A stretch of DNA of 34,081 nt from an uncultured Oscillospiraceae bacterium. GTDB lineage: Bacteria > Bacillota > Clostridia > Oscillospirales > Ruminococcaceae. The stretch lies in assembly GCA_949285275.1 (NCBI GenBank), contig CASEBP010000091.1, positions 1 through 34,081 on the forward strand, read 5' to 3'. Positions 24,795 through 33,173 of this stretch are shown piece by piece. The first letter of the stretch is position 1. Every line of letters starts with the position of its first letter. The position numbers and the translations under genes were made by a program. Below the pieces are notes generated by a model. The model was not told the DNA's origin. It worked only from the letters and a program-made list of their open reading frames with translations, and did no database searches.

Positions 24795-25019
24795 TTATTC
24801 CTCCGCTATAGTAATATTGCGCGCATCTTCCAGGCGCAGCGTCAGCAGGTAGCCGCGCAGGCGCAATTCAATCGGATCCCCCATCGGTGCAACCTTCACC
24901 ACTGTAACCAGCGTACGGGGAGTCAGCCCCATATCGAGCAGCCGATGCCGCAGCGCACCCTGCCCGCCAACGGCGGCGATTTTTCCGCTTTTCCCGATCG
25001 GCAATTCCGCTAAAGTCAT
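24795..25019 (-). CDS. feoA: Ferrous iron transport protein A
   Basis: A 74-residue FeoA with the SH3-like fold signature: LAELPIGKSGKIAAVGGQGALRHRLLDMGLTPRTLVTVVKVAP and then GDPIELRLRGYLLTLRLEDARNI (each about 20-40 residues, seen in order). FeoA is a small cytoplasmic partner needed for full FeoB activity. GGGTGG upstream of the ATG is the ribosome site. It is the first gene of feoA-feoB-Cys-rich protein, downstream of a consensus promoter with a TTAGT/ACTAA inverted repeat at its start. Confidence 0.95.
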   Translation of the reverse strand: MTLAELPIGKSGKIAAVGGQGALRHRLLDMGLTPRTLVTVVKVAPMGDPIELRLRGYLLTLRLEDARNITIAEE

Positions 25020-25064
25020 CTGGCATCCACCCTTTTTCTTGTCTTTCCTTCTGCATTCTTCGGG

Positions 25065-25078
25065 TTAGTTTTCACTAA
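25065..25078. promoter_or_regulatory. Possible metalloregulator site at the feo promoter
   Basis: TTAGT-TTTC-ACTAA, a 5-bp inverted repeat with a 4-base spacer, lies just downstream of the feoA -10 box, over the first transcribed bases. Its TTAG...CTAA halves resemble DtxR/IdeR-type operators more than a Fur box. The match is short. Confidence 0.45.
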
Positions 25079-25089
25079 TTCGCGGTTTC

Positions 25090-25118
25090 ATTGTACGTTG
25101 CAAACCTCCGCTTGTCAA
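25090..25118 (-). promoter_or_regulatory. feoA promoter
   Basis: On the - strand TTGACA (25118-25113) and TACAAT (25095-25090) are 17 bases apart. The rest of the stretch from here to 25210 shows no gene or other signal that I can support. Confidence 0.85.
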
Positions 25119-25210
25119 GTTGTTTTGCGCCGGGTTTTTGCCCCCATCGCCGGATCAGACAGGCATAAACTCTCCTTGGCAAACGAAGGATCATCCTCTT
25201 GCAATTGCAT

Positions 25211-25248
25211 AAAAAAGTCGGAGCAAGCAGCATAAAGCTTACTCCGAC
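25211..25248 (-). terminator. Second terminator downstream of tRNA-Leu
   Basis: GTCGGAGTAAGC (- strand) pairs over 12 bp, with one T-G wobble, to the arm at 25217-25228, with an 8-base loop, followed by six T (25216-25211). It lies 53 bases after the first tRNA terminator and before the feo promoter. Confidence 0.85.
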
Positions 25249-25300
25249 ATGAGAAAAACGGTCGCTTTAGATCAGCTGGAACACGGGCGCGAATTTCGGG

Positions 25301-25337
25301 AAAAGGAAAAGGCCCGGAGCGCATTTGGCTCCAGGCC
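25301..25337 (-). terminator. tRNA-Leu terminator
   Basis: A 10-bp stem (25311-25320 with 25328-25337, one G-T wobble) with a 7-base loop, then TTTTCCTTTT on the - strand. It starts 10 bases after the tRNA CCA end. Confidence 0.9.
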
Positions 25338-25346
25338 CTTGCCTGG

Positions 25347-25428
25347 TGGTGCCGGTGGTCGGACTCGAACCGACACGGTCTCCCGCCGCATTTTGAGTGC
25401 GGTGCGTCTGCCATTCCGCCACACCGGC
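25347..25428 (-). tRNA. tRNA-Leu (anticodon CAA)
   Basis: An 82-base tRNA on the - strand with encoded CCA (25349-25347). The acceptor stem is GCCGGTG with CACCGGC; the anticodon stem CCGCA/TGCGG holds the loop CTCAAAA, giving anticodon CAA, which reads UUG leucine codons. The T arm is GTCGG-TTCGAGT-CCGAC and the variable arm is extended (CGGGAGACCG), as expected for leucine tRNA. It has its own promoter and terminator and is not part of a tRNA cluster in this window. Confidence 0.97.
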
Positions 25429-25447
25429 TTTTGGAGGCATTGAGGAT

Positions 25448-25476
25448 ATTATACAACAAAGGCTGTACGGAAGCAA
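25448..25476 (-). promoter_or_regulatory. tRNA-Leu promoter
   Basis: On the - strand TTGCTT (25476-25471) and TATAAT (25453-25448) are 17 bases apart; transcription would start a few bases before the mature tRNA 5' end. Confidence 0.85.
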
Positions 25477-25604
25477 GAAAAAATTTACCTTGCATTTCTT
25501 TGTGTACATAATCAAAAATTCTCAGAATTTTCCACATGTTTTAAGTCATAACAGAAAAAAAGCGTATCGCCACGATATTTTTAAGCGCATTGCACAATAA
25601 TATA

Positions 25605-25633
25605 TTGACAAATCATGAAGATGCGGTTAAAAT
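25605..25633 (+). promoter_or_regulatory. Promoter of the sigma factor gene
   Basis: TTGACA at 25605-25610 and TAAAAT at 25628-25633 with a 17-base spacer, a vegetative-type promoter 31 bases before the start codon. Confidence 0.88.
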
Positions 25634-25664
25634 AGTCAATGTCAAGAGGGCATTAGGAGGAGTT

Positions 25665-26213
25665 ATGGCGAACAACCCAGTTCCAGATGGCGAGACTTCG
25701 GTTCAATCCCTGACGGATGAAACCGTTTGTATCGAATCCTACCTTCCTCTGGTCTACCGGCGTGTGAATGCGTTTCGGCGCTGCGGCGTGGAGCCGGATG
25801 ATCTTTTTCAGGAAGGAATCATCGGTCTGCTCAGCGCAATTCGCTCCTACCGTCCGAAACACGGTGCTTCGTTTGAAACATTTGCCTACCTCTGCATCAC
25901 CAATCGGCTTCGATCCGCCATTCTCGCAGCAAAGCGAGCCGGGCATGCCGTGAGTTATGATGCATGGCAGGAAGAGCGCCCCCTTTCGGAGGAACCTCAG
26001 GCCGATGCAGATCCCCAGGAAATTGTCGCCGGAAGAGAAGAGATGGCGCGCTGGCGGCAGAAGGTCTTAGAGCGCCTCTCTGATTTCGAGCGGCAGGCGA
26101 TTGGCCTTTACATCAGCGGCTATTCCTATGAGGAAATCGCATCGATGCTGCACCATACCGTCAAAGCGGTGGACAACGCTTTGCAGCGAGCCAGGCGCAA
26201 ACTGCGCGGATGA
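25665..26213 (+). CDS. RNA polymerase sigma-70 family factor (SigH-like)
   Basis: A 182-residue sigma factor with regions 2 and 4 only. Region 2 includes PDDLFQEGIIGLLSAIRSYRPKHGASFETFAYLCITNRLRSAI over about residues 45-90 (core binding and -10 recognition), and region 4 includes LSDFERQAIGLYISGYSYEEIASMLHHTVKAVDNALQRARRKL at the C-terminus (helix-turn-helix for the -35). The pattern fits the SigH/Spo0H-like group, but it is about 35 residues shorter than B. subtilis SigH, so the name is not secure. TTAGGAGG lies 4-5 bases before the ATG at 25665. No anti-sigma gene is adjacent. Confidence 0.85.
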   Translation: MANNPVPDGETSVQSLTDETVCIESYLPLVYRRVNAFRRCGVEPDDLFQEGIIGLLSAIRSYRPKHGASFETFAYLCITNRLRSAILAAKRAGHAVSYDAWQEERPLSEEPQADADPQEIVAGREEMARWRQKVLERLSDFERQAIGLYISGYSYEEIASMLHHTVKAVDNALQRARRKLRG

Positions 26214-26340
26214 CGGACCCCATTTTTTGTATGCATGCCGGAGGCGGCTGCAGAAATAATACCCTTCGGTTACACTGTCGATCCTTTTTGGTCTCAGGTT
26301 GCTGCGGGTAAAATCAATCCATAAGTGAGGTAAAAAAACT

Positions 26341-26622
26341 ATGTACGCTGACAAAACCCTCAAATGCAAAGAATGTGGCGCCGAGTTCGTTTTCACCGCC
26401 GGTGAGCAGGAGTTCTATGCGGAGCGCGGCTTCGTCAATGAGCCCCAAAGATGCAAAGCCTGCCGGGATGCCCGCAAAAACGCCACCAGACCTGAGCGTG
26501 AGATGTTTACCGCAACCTGCGCCGCTTGCGGCAAGGAAGCCCGGGTTCCCTTCAAGCCCCGCGAGGATCGCCCCGTTTACTGCAGCGAGTGCTTCGCCAA
26601 AATGAAGGAACAGCAAGCCTAA
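26341..26622 (+). CDS. Zinc-ribbon protein with two four-cysteine clusters
   Basis: A 93-residue hydrophilic protein with eight cysteines in two zinc-ribbon sets: C9/C12 with C38/C41, and C60/C63 with C81/C84. The first half (LKCKECGAEFVFTAGEQEFY, then GFVNEPQRCKACRDARK) matches the probable zinc-ribbon domain zf-trcl (PF13451); the second half (CAACGKEARVPFKPREDRPVYCSECF) is a CxxC/CxxCF type often fused to it. The function is unknown; a nucleic-acid or protein-binding role is a guess. GTGAGG precedes the ATG, and a hairpin terminator follows. Confidence 0.88.
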   Translation: MYADKTLKCKECGAEFVFTAGEQEFYAERGFVNEPQRCKACRDARKNATRPEREMFTATCAACGKEARVPFKPREDRPVYCSECFAKMKEQQA

Positions 26623-26641
26623 TTCATACTGACACCGATCT

Positions 26642-26676
26642 GCCGCCGCAAGACAATCTGTTTTGCGGCGGCTTTC
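26642..26676 (+). terminator. Terminator after the zinc-ribbon gene
   Basis: GCCGCCGCAA (26642-26651) and its perfect complement (26663-26672) form a 10-bp GC-rich stem with an 11-base loop. The following T run is short (TTTCGTT), so strength is moderate. Confidence 0.7.
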
Positions 26677-26677
26677 G

Positions 26678-26707
26678 TTGACACCCCTGTCTGCATGATG
26701 GTATACT
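26678..26707 (+). promoter_or_regulatory. Promoter of the ROK kinase gene
   Basis: TTGACA at 26678-26683 and TATACT at 26702-26707 with an 18-base spacer, directly after the preceding terminator. Confidence 0.78.
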
Positions 26708-26777
26708 GCTAACGATCACTGCATGGGCCGTCTGACCGACCTGCCCACAGAAACAACCAAACGGGAGGAATAAGCAC

Positions 26778-27674
26778 ATGGGTACGATCGGGATTGATCT
26801 GGGCGGAACCACCCTTTCCGCCGGACTCGTCAGCCAATCCGGCGATATTACCTTGCGATATACTGTCGATACTGATCATTCGGGGGCCGACGCCATTATC
26901 GAACAGATTTGCCAGCTGGTTCGCCGGATTCGCGGCCAGTCGGAGCAAAATACACCCACGCAGGTGGGAATTGCCATCCCCGGCTGGGTCGATTCCAGAC
27001 GCGGACGGGTCGTCACCTGCCCTAATATTCCACTGCAAGGGGTTTCCCTCGCATCGGAGGTATCTTCCGCGTTGGGGTGCAAAGTTCTGCTGGAAAATGA
27101 TGCAAACTGTGCGACACTCGGCGAACAGAAATTTGGTGCAGCCAAAGATTGCCAGAACCTGATTCTGCTGACACTGGGAACCGGCCTGGGCGGCGGCGCT
27201 ATGGTAAACGGACAGCTGCTCAGCGGAGTGGGCTCTACCGAGTTCGGGCATATTCTTCTGGTCCGTGGTGGGCTTCCCTGCGGATGCGGTAGGCATGGAT
27301 GCCGAGAGGTCTATTGTTCCACCACTGCCCTGCTCCGGATGGCCAACGAACACAGCAGTCAGCATCATTACCGGCGCGCCAAGGAGCTTTTTGCAGCACT
27401 GGCAGCCGGAGACGCCGAGGCACAGGCCGCTTTTTCGGAATACCTTGGCTATCTTGCCGACACGATCATCGACCTGATTACAGCATTCCGCCCGGAAAAA
27501 GTTTTGTTGGGCGGAGGTATTACCGGTGCGGGAGACGCCCTCTTTCTCCCGTTGCGCGCAGAGGTGGATAAACTCTGCCAGGGGTATATCGGCGGCTTTG
27601 ATCTTCCGCCGATTCTTCCAGCACAGAATGGAAATGACGCCGGCATTCTCGGCGCTGCCGCCCTGTTTTTCTAA
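26778..27674 (+). CDS. ROK family sugar kinase (glucokinase-like)
   Basis: A 298-residue ROK protein. It has the ATP-binding start GTIGIDLGGTTLSAGLV, the catalytic ENDANCATLGE block near residue 112, GTGLGGGAMVNGQLL, and the ROK zinc site formed by the histidine in EFGHI and the CGCGRHGC cysteines around residue 170. No DNA-binding domain is attached, so it is a kinase rather than a NagC-type repressor. Glucose is the usual substrate for stand-alone members in Firmicutes, but other hexoses or N-acetylated sugars are possible. It has its own promoter, GGGAGG before the ATG, and a strong terminator after it. Confidence 0.93.
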   Translation: MGTIGIDLGGTTLSAGLVSQSGDITLRYTVDTDHSGADAIIEQICQLVRRIRGQSEQNTPTQVGIAIPGWVDSRRGRVVTCPNIPLQGVSLASEVSSALGCKVLLENDANCATLGEQKFGAAKDCQNLILLTLGTGLGGGAMVNGQLLSGVGSTEFGHILLVRGGLPCGCGRHGCREVYCSTTALLRMANEHSSQHHYRRAKELFAALAAGDAEAQAAFSEYLGYLADTIIDLITAFRPEKVLLGGGITGAGDALFLPLRAEVDKLCQGYIGGFDLPPILPAQNGNDAGILGAAALFF

Positions 27675-27706
27675 CTCTTGACCGGCTGAAAATCGGATAT
27701 GACAAT

Positions 27707-27741
27707 AAAAAAGCGCAGAGAAAATTCTCTGCGCTTTTTTG
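27707..27741. terminator. Bidirectional terminator between the ROK gene and ftsH
   Basis: GCGCAGAG (27713-27720) and CTCTGCGC (27727-27734) with a 6-base loop, flanked by A6 and T6, so it works for the ROK gene on the + strand and for ftsH on the - strand. Confidence 0.95.
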
Positions 27742-27752
27742 TTTGATCCGGT

Positions 27753-29813
27753 TTATGATTCCGTGTGGGAATCAGGATCGGCCGAAGCGGTCTGCTCTGG
27801 CTTGGATGAACTTTCCGCCGGGCGATCCGCATCGGACTCGGTACCGGAAACCGGCGCCGCCTCCTCTGATTTGGGAAGGCCGGCATCCGTCGGACGAAAC
27901 TCCGTTGCACCAGTCGGAGGATCGGCCACCTGAATCCGCTGATCCGCCAGTTTGCCACAGGTCATCAGGCTCTCAAAATCGACTGCGTCGATTTTCTCCT
28001 GCTTCATCAGCGTCTCAGCAATCAGCACCAGCTGATCCATATGCTCCTGCAAGGTGTGTTTGGCCATCTCGTAGGACTGCTCCACCAGATTGCGGATTTC
28101 GTTGTCGATCTCGGTAGCAACTCCTTCCGAATAGTTGCGGGACTGATTGAAATCCCGTCCGAGGAAGACTTCGCTCTGATCGTGCCCGTAAACAACCGGG
28201 CCCAGCTTGTCAGAAAAACCGTAACGGGTCACCATCGAACGGGCCAGAGCGGTTGCCCGCTCCAGATCGTTGGAAGCACCTGTCGAAATATCATCCAGGA
28301 CCAACAGTTCTGCCACCCGGCCGCCCAGCAGGGTAATAATATTCTGCTGCATCTCCCGGCGGGTATGGTAGCTCTTGTCCTCCGACGGAAGGCTCATCGT
28401 GTAGCCACCCGCCATACCGCGGGGAATGATCGAAACCTGGTGTACCTTATCGGCAGTATCCATATAGAAGGTGACAACCGCATGTCCCGCCTCATGGTAA
28501 GCGGTCAGCTTCTTGTCCTTTTCGGTGACCAGCCGGGACTTCTTCTCCGGTCCGGCGATCACCTTGATGGTAGCCTCCTCGATGGTCTGCATCGTGATGG
28601 CCTTGAGATTGCGGCGCGCCGCAAGCAGCGCCGCCTCATTGAGGATATTTTCCAGATCTGCGCCGGTAAAGCCCGCCGTCGTTGAAGCGATGACCTTGAG
28701 ATCCACATCCGGGCCAAGCGGCTTGTTGCGGGCATGGACCTTCAGAATCGCTTCCCGGCCCCGAATATCCGGATATCCCACCACAATCTGGCGGTCAAAC
28801 CGGCCCGGCCGAAGCAGAGCGGGATCCAGGATATCGCGACGGTTGGTGGCAGCAATAATGATTACGCCGGTGTTGGAACCAAAGCCGTCCATCTCGACCA
28901 GCAGCTGATTGAGGGTTTGTTCCCGCTCGTCATGCCCGCCGCCGAGTCCCGCGCCACGCTGGCGGCCAACTGCATCGATCTCATCGATGAAAATAATCGC
29001 CGGCGCGTTTTTCTTGGCCTGATCAAAGAGGTCCCGAACACGGGATGCACCGACACCAACAAACATTTCAACAAAATCCGAACCGGAAATCGAGAAGAAC
29101 GGGACCCCCGCCTCCCCCGCTACCGCGCGAGCCAACAGGGTTTTACCGGTGCCGGGAGGGCCGACCAGCAGGATGCCCTTGGGAATTCGTGCGCCGAGGG
29201 TGTTGAACTTATCCGGATCCTTGAGGAACTCAACAACCTCTACCAGCTCATTCTTTTCCTCGTCCGCGCCGGCCACATCCTCGAACAGAACTCTTCGTCC
29301 CTGATCAGGGGTGCGGGCCTTGGCTTTCCCGAAACCGGTGATATTACCGCCGCCCCGCGACTGCTTAATGGTAAACCACCACAGGGCTCCCATCGCGATA
29401 ATCAGCAGCAACGTCGGCAGATAGGAAACCCAGAACGGCATCGTTTGGATGGGAATCAGCTCATACGGAATCTTTTGCGCGGGATCGGTCTGCGCCCGAT
29501 TATAGGCCTCTACCTGATCCTGGACCGTTGAAATAAACAGGTTTACATTGGGGACCTTATAGGTTTCCTGCTGACTCGACCCCTTCAATGTGAAGGTCAA
29601 CTCACCGGTCCCAAGATCGAAGGTATAGCTTTCGACCTTCTGCTCATCGAAAAAAGCGACGATTTCAGAATACTGGTAGGGGCTTTCCGGCTCCTTCATC
29701 CCAAACGAACTGCTGGCAATCAGGATCAGGGCCAACAGAATCGCGAGATAGATAAAAATCCCCCGATTGCCTCTGGAAGGGAGAGGCGGTTTATGCTGGT
29801 TGGAATTGTTCAA
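27753..29813 (-). CDS. ftsH: ATP-dependent zinc metalloprotease FtsH
   Basis: A 686-residue FtsH with two membrane helices (about residues 19-37 and 128-147) around an external domain, an AAA+ ATPase domain with Walker A GPPGTGKT at 218-225, Walker B IIFIDEID, second region of homology [18 protein letters not shown], and a peptidase domain with zinc motif HEAGH. It degrades membrane and regulatory proteins. A TTG at 29813 is chosen as start because AAGGGGAG lies about 9 bases before it; a GTG at 29822 is in frame but touches that site. The C-terminal 60 residues are acidic, rich in Ser, Pro and Glu, and probably disordered. Confidence 0.97.
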   Translation of the reverse strand: MNNSNQHKPPLPSRGNRGIFIYLAILLALILIASSSFGMKEPESPYQYSEIVAFFDEQKVESYTFDLGTGELTFTLKGSSQQETYKVPNVNLFISTVQDQVEAYNRAQTDPAQKIPYELIPIQTMPFWVSYLPTLLLIIAMGALWWFTIKQSRGGGNITGFGKAKARTPDQGRRVLFEDVAGADEEKNELVEVVEFLKDPDKFNTLGARIPKGILLVGPPGTGKTLLARAVAGEAGVPFFSISGSDFVEMFVGVGASRVRDLFDQAKKNAPAIIFIDEIDAVGRQRGAGLGGGHDEREQTLNQLLVEMDGFGSNTGVIIIAATNRRDILDPALLRPGRFDRQIVVGYPDIRGREAILKVHARNKPLGPDVDLKVIASTTAGFTGADLENILNEAALLAARRNLKAITMQTIEEATIKVIAGPEKKSRLVTEKDKKLTAYHEAGHAVVTFYMDTADKVHQVSIIPRGMAGGYTMSLPSEDKSYHTRREMQQNIITLLGGRVAELLVLDDISTGASNDLERATALARSMVTRYGFSDKLGPVVYGHDQSEVFLGRDFNQSRNYSEGVATEIDNEIRNLVEQSYEMAKHTLQEHMDQLVLIAETLMKQEKIDAVDFESLMTCGKLADQRIQVADPPTGATEFRPTDAGLPKSEEAAPVSGTESDADRPAESSSKPEQTASADPDSHTES

Positions 29814-29865
29814 ATGTTTCACTCCCCTTGGATCGGAAAAATCGGGTCACAACACCCGGACAAAA

Positions 29866-30408
29866 CTACTTTTCATAGACACGGGGTTTAAGAATCCCCA
29901 CATAAGGAAGATTGCGGTACCGCTCGGCGTAATCCAATCCATAGCCCACCACAAATTCATCCGGAACCGAGAAACAGCTATAATCGGGATGGATATCAAC
30001 CTTGCGGCGCTCCGGTTTATCGAGAAGAGTGGCAATCCGGATGCTGTGGGCGCCCTTGGCCTGGATATGCTCCTTGAGATAGGAAAGGGTCATGCCGGAA
30101 TCAAGAATGTCCTCAACAATCAGAATATCGCGGCCGTTGAGCTCTTCATCGAGATCCTTGATAATCCGCACAACGCCGCTCGTCTTGACCCCGCTCCCGT
30201 AGCTGCTGACCGACATAAAATCGATCGAGGCGGGAATGGTGATGGCCCGCATCAGGTCCGCCATGAAGACAACTGAACCTTTCAGGACGCTGACAAGCAT
30301 CAGATTCTTTCCTTCATAGTCCTTCGAAATGCGCTCTCCCAGCTTTTGAACCGCATCGGCCAGCTCTTCCTGGGAAATCAGGACCGACTGAATATCATCC
30401 TGCATCAT
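29866..30408 (-). CDS. hpt: Hypoxanthine phosphoribosyltransferase
   Basis: A 180-residue purine phosphoribosyltransferase. The PRPP-binding motif is ILIVEDILDSGMTL near residues 94-107; LVSVLKGSVVFMADL is the flexible/PP loop, and VPDEFVVGYGLDYAERYRNLPYVG near the C-terminus is typical of HPRT. It salvages hypoxanthine and guanine to IMP and GMP. GGAGG lies 9 bases before the ATG at 30408; a second ATG follows at 30405. It overlaps the 3' end of tilS by 14 bases, and ftsH follows, the conserved tilS-hpt-ftsH order of Firmicutes. Confidence 0.97.
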   Translation of the reverse strand: MMQDDIQSVLISQEELADAVQKLGERISKDYEGKNLMLVSVLKGSVVFMADLMRAITIPASIDFMSVSSYGSGVKTSGVVRIIKDLDEELNGRDILIVEDILDSGMTLSYLKEHIQAKGAHSIRIATLLDKPERRKVDIHPDYSCFSVPDEFVVGYGLDYAERYRNLPYVGILKPRVYEK

Positions 30409-31813
30409 GTTGCGTTTCCTCCTGATGTATTTCTAGCAGGATTGCCCGATGGGTTTCCGGCGTCACCGCGACACGATCGGCAACTCCAAAGCCCTCTGCC
30501 CAGACAATCCCCGTTTCATCCGCGAGGACAGCCAGTCCGGGCCGGAAGGAGGGCGGAATCGCTGCAGCATTCATCCGTTTTTTTAGCGACCGGCTGCAAC
30601 TTTCGCCGCGCAGTTGAACCCTGTCCCCTTCCCATCTGGAACGAAGTGTGGCAATCCCATATATTTTATCACAATCCAGCAAGTTTTCAAATTGGTAATT
30701 ACAATTATTCACAAAAAGTTTTATCTCCAAAGGGGCAACAGGGGTAATTTGCAGGACTCTTCCGCCCGAAATCGTGATTTGCTGTGAAGAATCCGTAGAA
30801 ACAACGGTCGGTTGGATGGACGGCAGCAGCAGGCGCCGCTTCAAAGCACAGCGGTCCCCGGTAACCACCAGCCGAAGATCGGGCTCAATCTGTACCGCTC
30901 CGGTCTGCTGCAAAAATTGATCGAAGAGCAACAGCCTTGCATTGCTGTAGGAAATGGCGTAGTCGGCGCAGATCCTTCTCAGCGCCCGAAGCCGCAGTGG
31001 CTGGGGTTGGGCGAGCAGAAGCGAACGGTCCCAGGCCGCAACCTCCTCCCCGGGAGGAAGCCCTGTCAACGGTATGCGGCAGATTTCCGGAGCGAGAGCC
31101 GCCCGATCCAGCAGTTCCCGTGCCTGCGTTTCCAGCAGATCGCGCTCGCTTCGCAGCGTCTCGGCCATACGAAAAATCCCTGTGGAAAAGGAGGGGTTTT
31201 CCTCTTTCAATCGCGGCATCACGCTGTGACGCAGGCGGTTTCTCAGCGCCAGGTCCTCCAGATTGCTGCCATCAGTCCGGTAGGGCTGCCCCAGCTGCTG
31301 CAGATACGCCTCCAGCTCGGCGTGCTCCACCCCCAGCAGCGGGCGGACAATCCTTCCTCTGACAGGAGGGATTCCGCACAACCCGTCCAGCGCCGTTCCG
31401 CGCAGTAGGTGAAGAAGCACCGTTTCGGCGTTGTCGTCGGCATGATGCGCTGTCGCAATTTTGCCGGGGGCCTCCTCCAGCAGCGCCTGATAGCGCAGTT
31501 GGCGCGCCCCATCCTCGATGGAAAGCTTATTTGCTTTACAGTATTCTTTCACCGGAATCCGGCGGCAAATCAGCGGAACTCCCAACCTGCGACAGAGGTC
31601 ACGGCAGAAACGCTCATCCTCCTCCCCCGCTTCCCCCCGCAGCTGATGGTTGACATGACAGGCGGAGAGAGAAAGCCGGTAACGCGGCGCGAGCTCCTGC
31701 AAAAGATACAGCAAGGCGACCGAGTCCGCTCCGCCGGAAAGTCCGACGGTGACACAGTCGCCCTCTTGAAACATCCGGTATTTCTGCACTAATGATACAA
31801 TTCGCTCAATCAT
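30395..31813 (-). CDS. tilS: tRNA(Ile)-lysidine synthase
   Basis: A 472-residue TilS. The N-terminal PP-loop ATPase motif is SGGADS at 26-31 (VTVGLSGGADSVALLYLL), followed by CHVNHQLRGEAGEEDERF, TAHHADDNAETVLLHLLRGT and GIPPVRGRIVRPLLGV, then the central and C-terminal substrate-binding domains. It modifies C34 of tRNA-Ile(CAU) to lysidine so that it reads AUA. The true start is the ATG at 31813, which overlaps the dnaB stop by eight bases; the frame is open further upstream, but that part lies wholly inside dnaB and is not conserved. GGAG is about 10 bases before the start. Confidence 0.96.
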   Translation of the reverse strand: MIERIVSLVQKYRMFQEGDCVTVGLSGGADSVALLYLLQELAPRYRLSLSACHVNHQLRGEAGEEDERFCRDLCRRLGVPLICRRIPVKEYCKANKLSIEDGARQLRYQALLEEAPGKIATAHHADDNAETVLLHLLRGTALDGLCGIPPVRGRIVRPLLGVEHAELEAYLQQLGQPYRTDGSNLEDLALRNRLRHSVMPRLKEENPSFSTGIFRMAETLRSERDLLETQARELLDRAALAPEICRIPLTGLPPGEEVAAWDRSLLLAQPQPLRLRALRRICADYAISYSNARLLLFDQFLQQTGAVQIEPDLRLVVTGDRCALKRRLLLPSIQPTVVSTDSSQQITISGGRVLQITPVAPLEIKLFVNNCNYQFENLLDCDKIYGIATLRSRWEGDRVQLRGESCSRSLKKRMNAAAIPPSFRPGLAVLADETGIVWAEGFGVADRVAVTPETHRAILLEIHQEETQHDAG

Positions 31814-33173
31814 CCCGTCCAAACTCCGGATTAGTAAATTTCGTATGCTGTCCATCCCATCCAAACGCAACGGTACCGATCTCACCATGTCGGTTTTTGG
31901 CCACGATGCATTCGGCTGCGCCGGGGCTATTGCTTTCCTTGTTGTAATAGGAATCCCGATAAAGAAACAGAACAATATCAGCATCCTGCTCGATCGAACC
32001 GGATTCACGCAGATCAGAAAGCATCGGACGCCGGTCGCTTCTCGACTCGGGGCCACGGGAGAGCTGGGACAGCACAACAATCGGAACATTGAATTCCTTG
32101 GCCATAATCTTCAGCGAACGGGTCATCTCGGAAACTTCCTGTACCCGGTTATCCGACCGTCTTCTCCCGTCTCCGCCGGTGATAAGCTGCAGATAATCGA
32201 TCACTACCAGTGAAACATCCCGGAGACGCCGCAGTTTTCCCTTCATCTCCCCGATGTGGATGCCGGCAGTATCGTCGATATAAATCGGCAGCGGAGAAAG
32301 CTTCTGGGTGGCGACCGCAATCTTCTCCCAGTCGTCGACACTGATTGTCCCGCGCCGCAGATTATTCGACGCAACCAGCCCCTCCGAGGCAATCAGCCGC
32401 TCCACCAGCTGCTCCTTGCTCATTTCCAGCGAAAAGATGGCGACCTTTTTGTTGAGCTTGGCCACATTCAGCGCCAGGTTCAGGGCAAAGGCCGTCTTTC
32501 CCATGCCGGGACGGGCGGCCAGGATCAACAGGTCGGATTTATTCAGGCCGGTGATCATATTGTCCAACAGCGGATATCCGGTGGAAATCCCGACATATTC
32601 AGCGCGGTCCTCCCCGCCCAGATGCTGCAGACGGTCATAGGTTCCGATAATGACATCCTTGATATGCACAAAGCCGGAGCTGTCTCTCCCCTGACGGATA
32701 TCGTAGATACCCTGCTCCGCAAGATCCATCAGCAAATTGGGGTCGGTATTCCCCTCCCGCGAGGCCCCGATCACTTGTTCAAAGGTTGAGATCAGGCTGC
32801 GAAGGCAATACTTTTCCTTGACGATTCTGGCATAGGCCTCCACATTCGCAACGGTGGGGACGATCTGCACCAGCTGGGTCAGATAGATTTTTGCATCCTG
32901 ATCATTCGGAAAAATCTCTTCCTTTGAGACCTGTTCCAGGATCGTCACAAAGTCGATCGAATCGGACGCAATAAACATCCGAACGATGACCGAAAAAATA
33001 TCCTTGTGCTGCTGCCGGTAGAAACTCTCGGGCTTGAGATACTGCAAAACGGTGGGAATGCATTGCGCGTCCAGCAGAATCGCACCGAGCACCGACTGTT
33101 CGGCTTCCAAATTATAGGGAAGGTCCTGCGGCAAACCGCCAAGATACGGACTGAGACTGTTTTCCTTTTCGAT
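31806..33173 (-). CDS. dnaB: Replicative DNA helicase DnaB, apparent AUC start
   Basis: A DnaB helicase with the N-terminal domain (LPYNLEAEQSVLGAILLDAQC), the linker, and a RecA-like C-terminal domain with Walker A ARPGMGKT, SLEMSKEQLVERL, and VIDYLQLI followed by EVSEMTRSLK. The first standard start codon is TTG at 33134, but no ribosome site precedes it. A perfect AAAGGAGG lies 9 bases before an in-frame ATC at 33173, which adds 13 residues ending in SPYLGG that look like a natural DnaB N-terminus. I therefore give the start as ATC (455 residues); with TTG the protein is 442. It lies after rplI and overlaps tilS. Confidence 0.9.
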   Translation of the reverse strand: MEKENSLSPYLGGLPQDLPYNLEAEQSVLGAILLDAQCIPTVLQYLKPESFYRQQHKDIFSVIVRMFIASDSIDFVTILEQVSKEEIFPNDQDAKIYLTQLVQIVPTVANVEAYARIVKEKYCLRSLISTFEQVIGASREGNTDPNLLMDLAEQGIYDIRQGRDSSGFVHIKDVIIGTYDRLQHLGGEDRAEYVGISTGYPLLDNMITGLNKSDLLILAARPGMGKTAFALNLALNVAKLNKKVAIFSLEMSKEQLVERLIASEGLVASNNLRRGTISVDDWEKIAVATQKLSPLPIYIDDTAGIHIGEMKGKLRRLRDVSLVVIDYLQLITGGDGRRRSDNRVQEVSEMTRSLKIMAKEFNVPIVVLSQLSRGPESRSDRRPMLSDLRESGSIEQDADIVLFLYRDSYYNKESNSPGAAECIVAKNRHGEIGTVAFGWDGQHTKFTNPEFGRDD

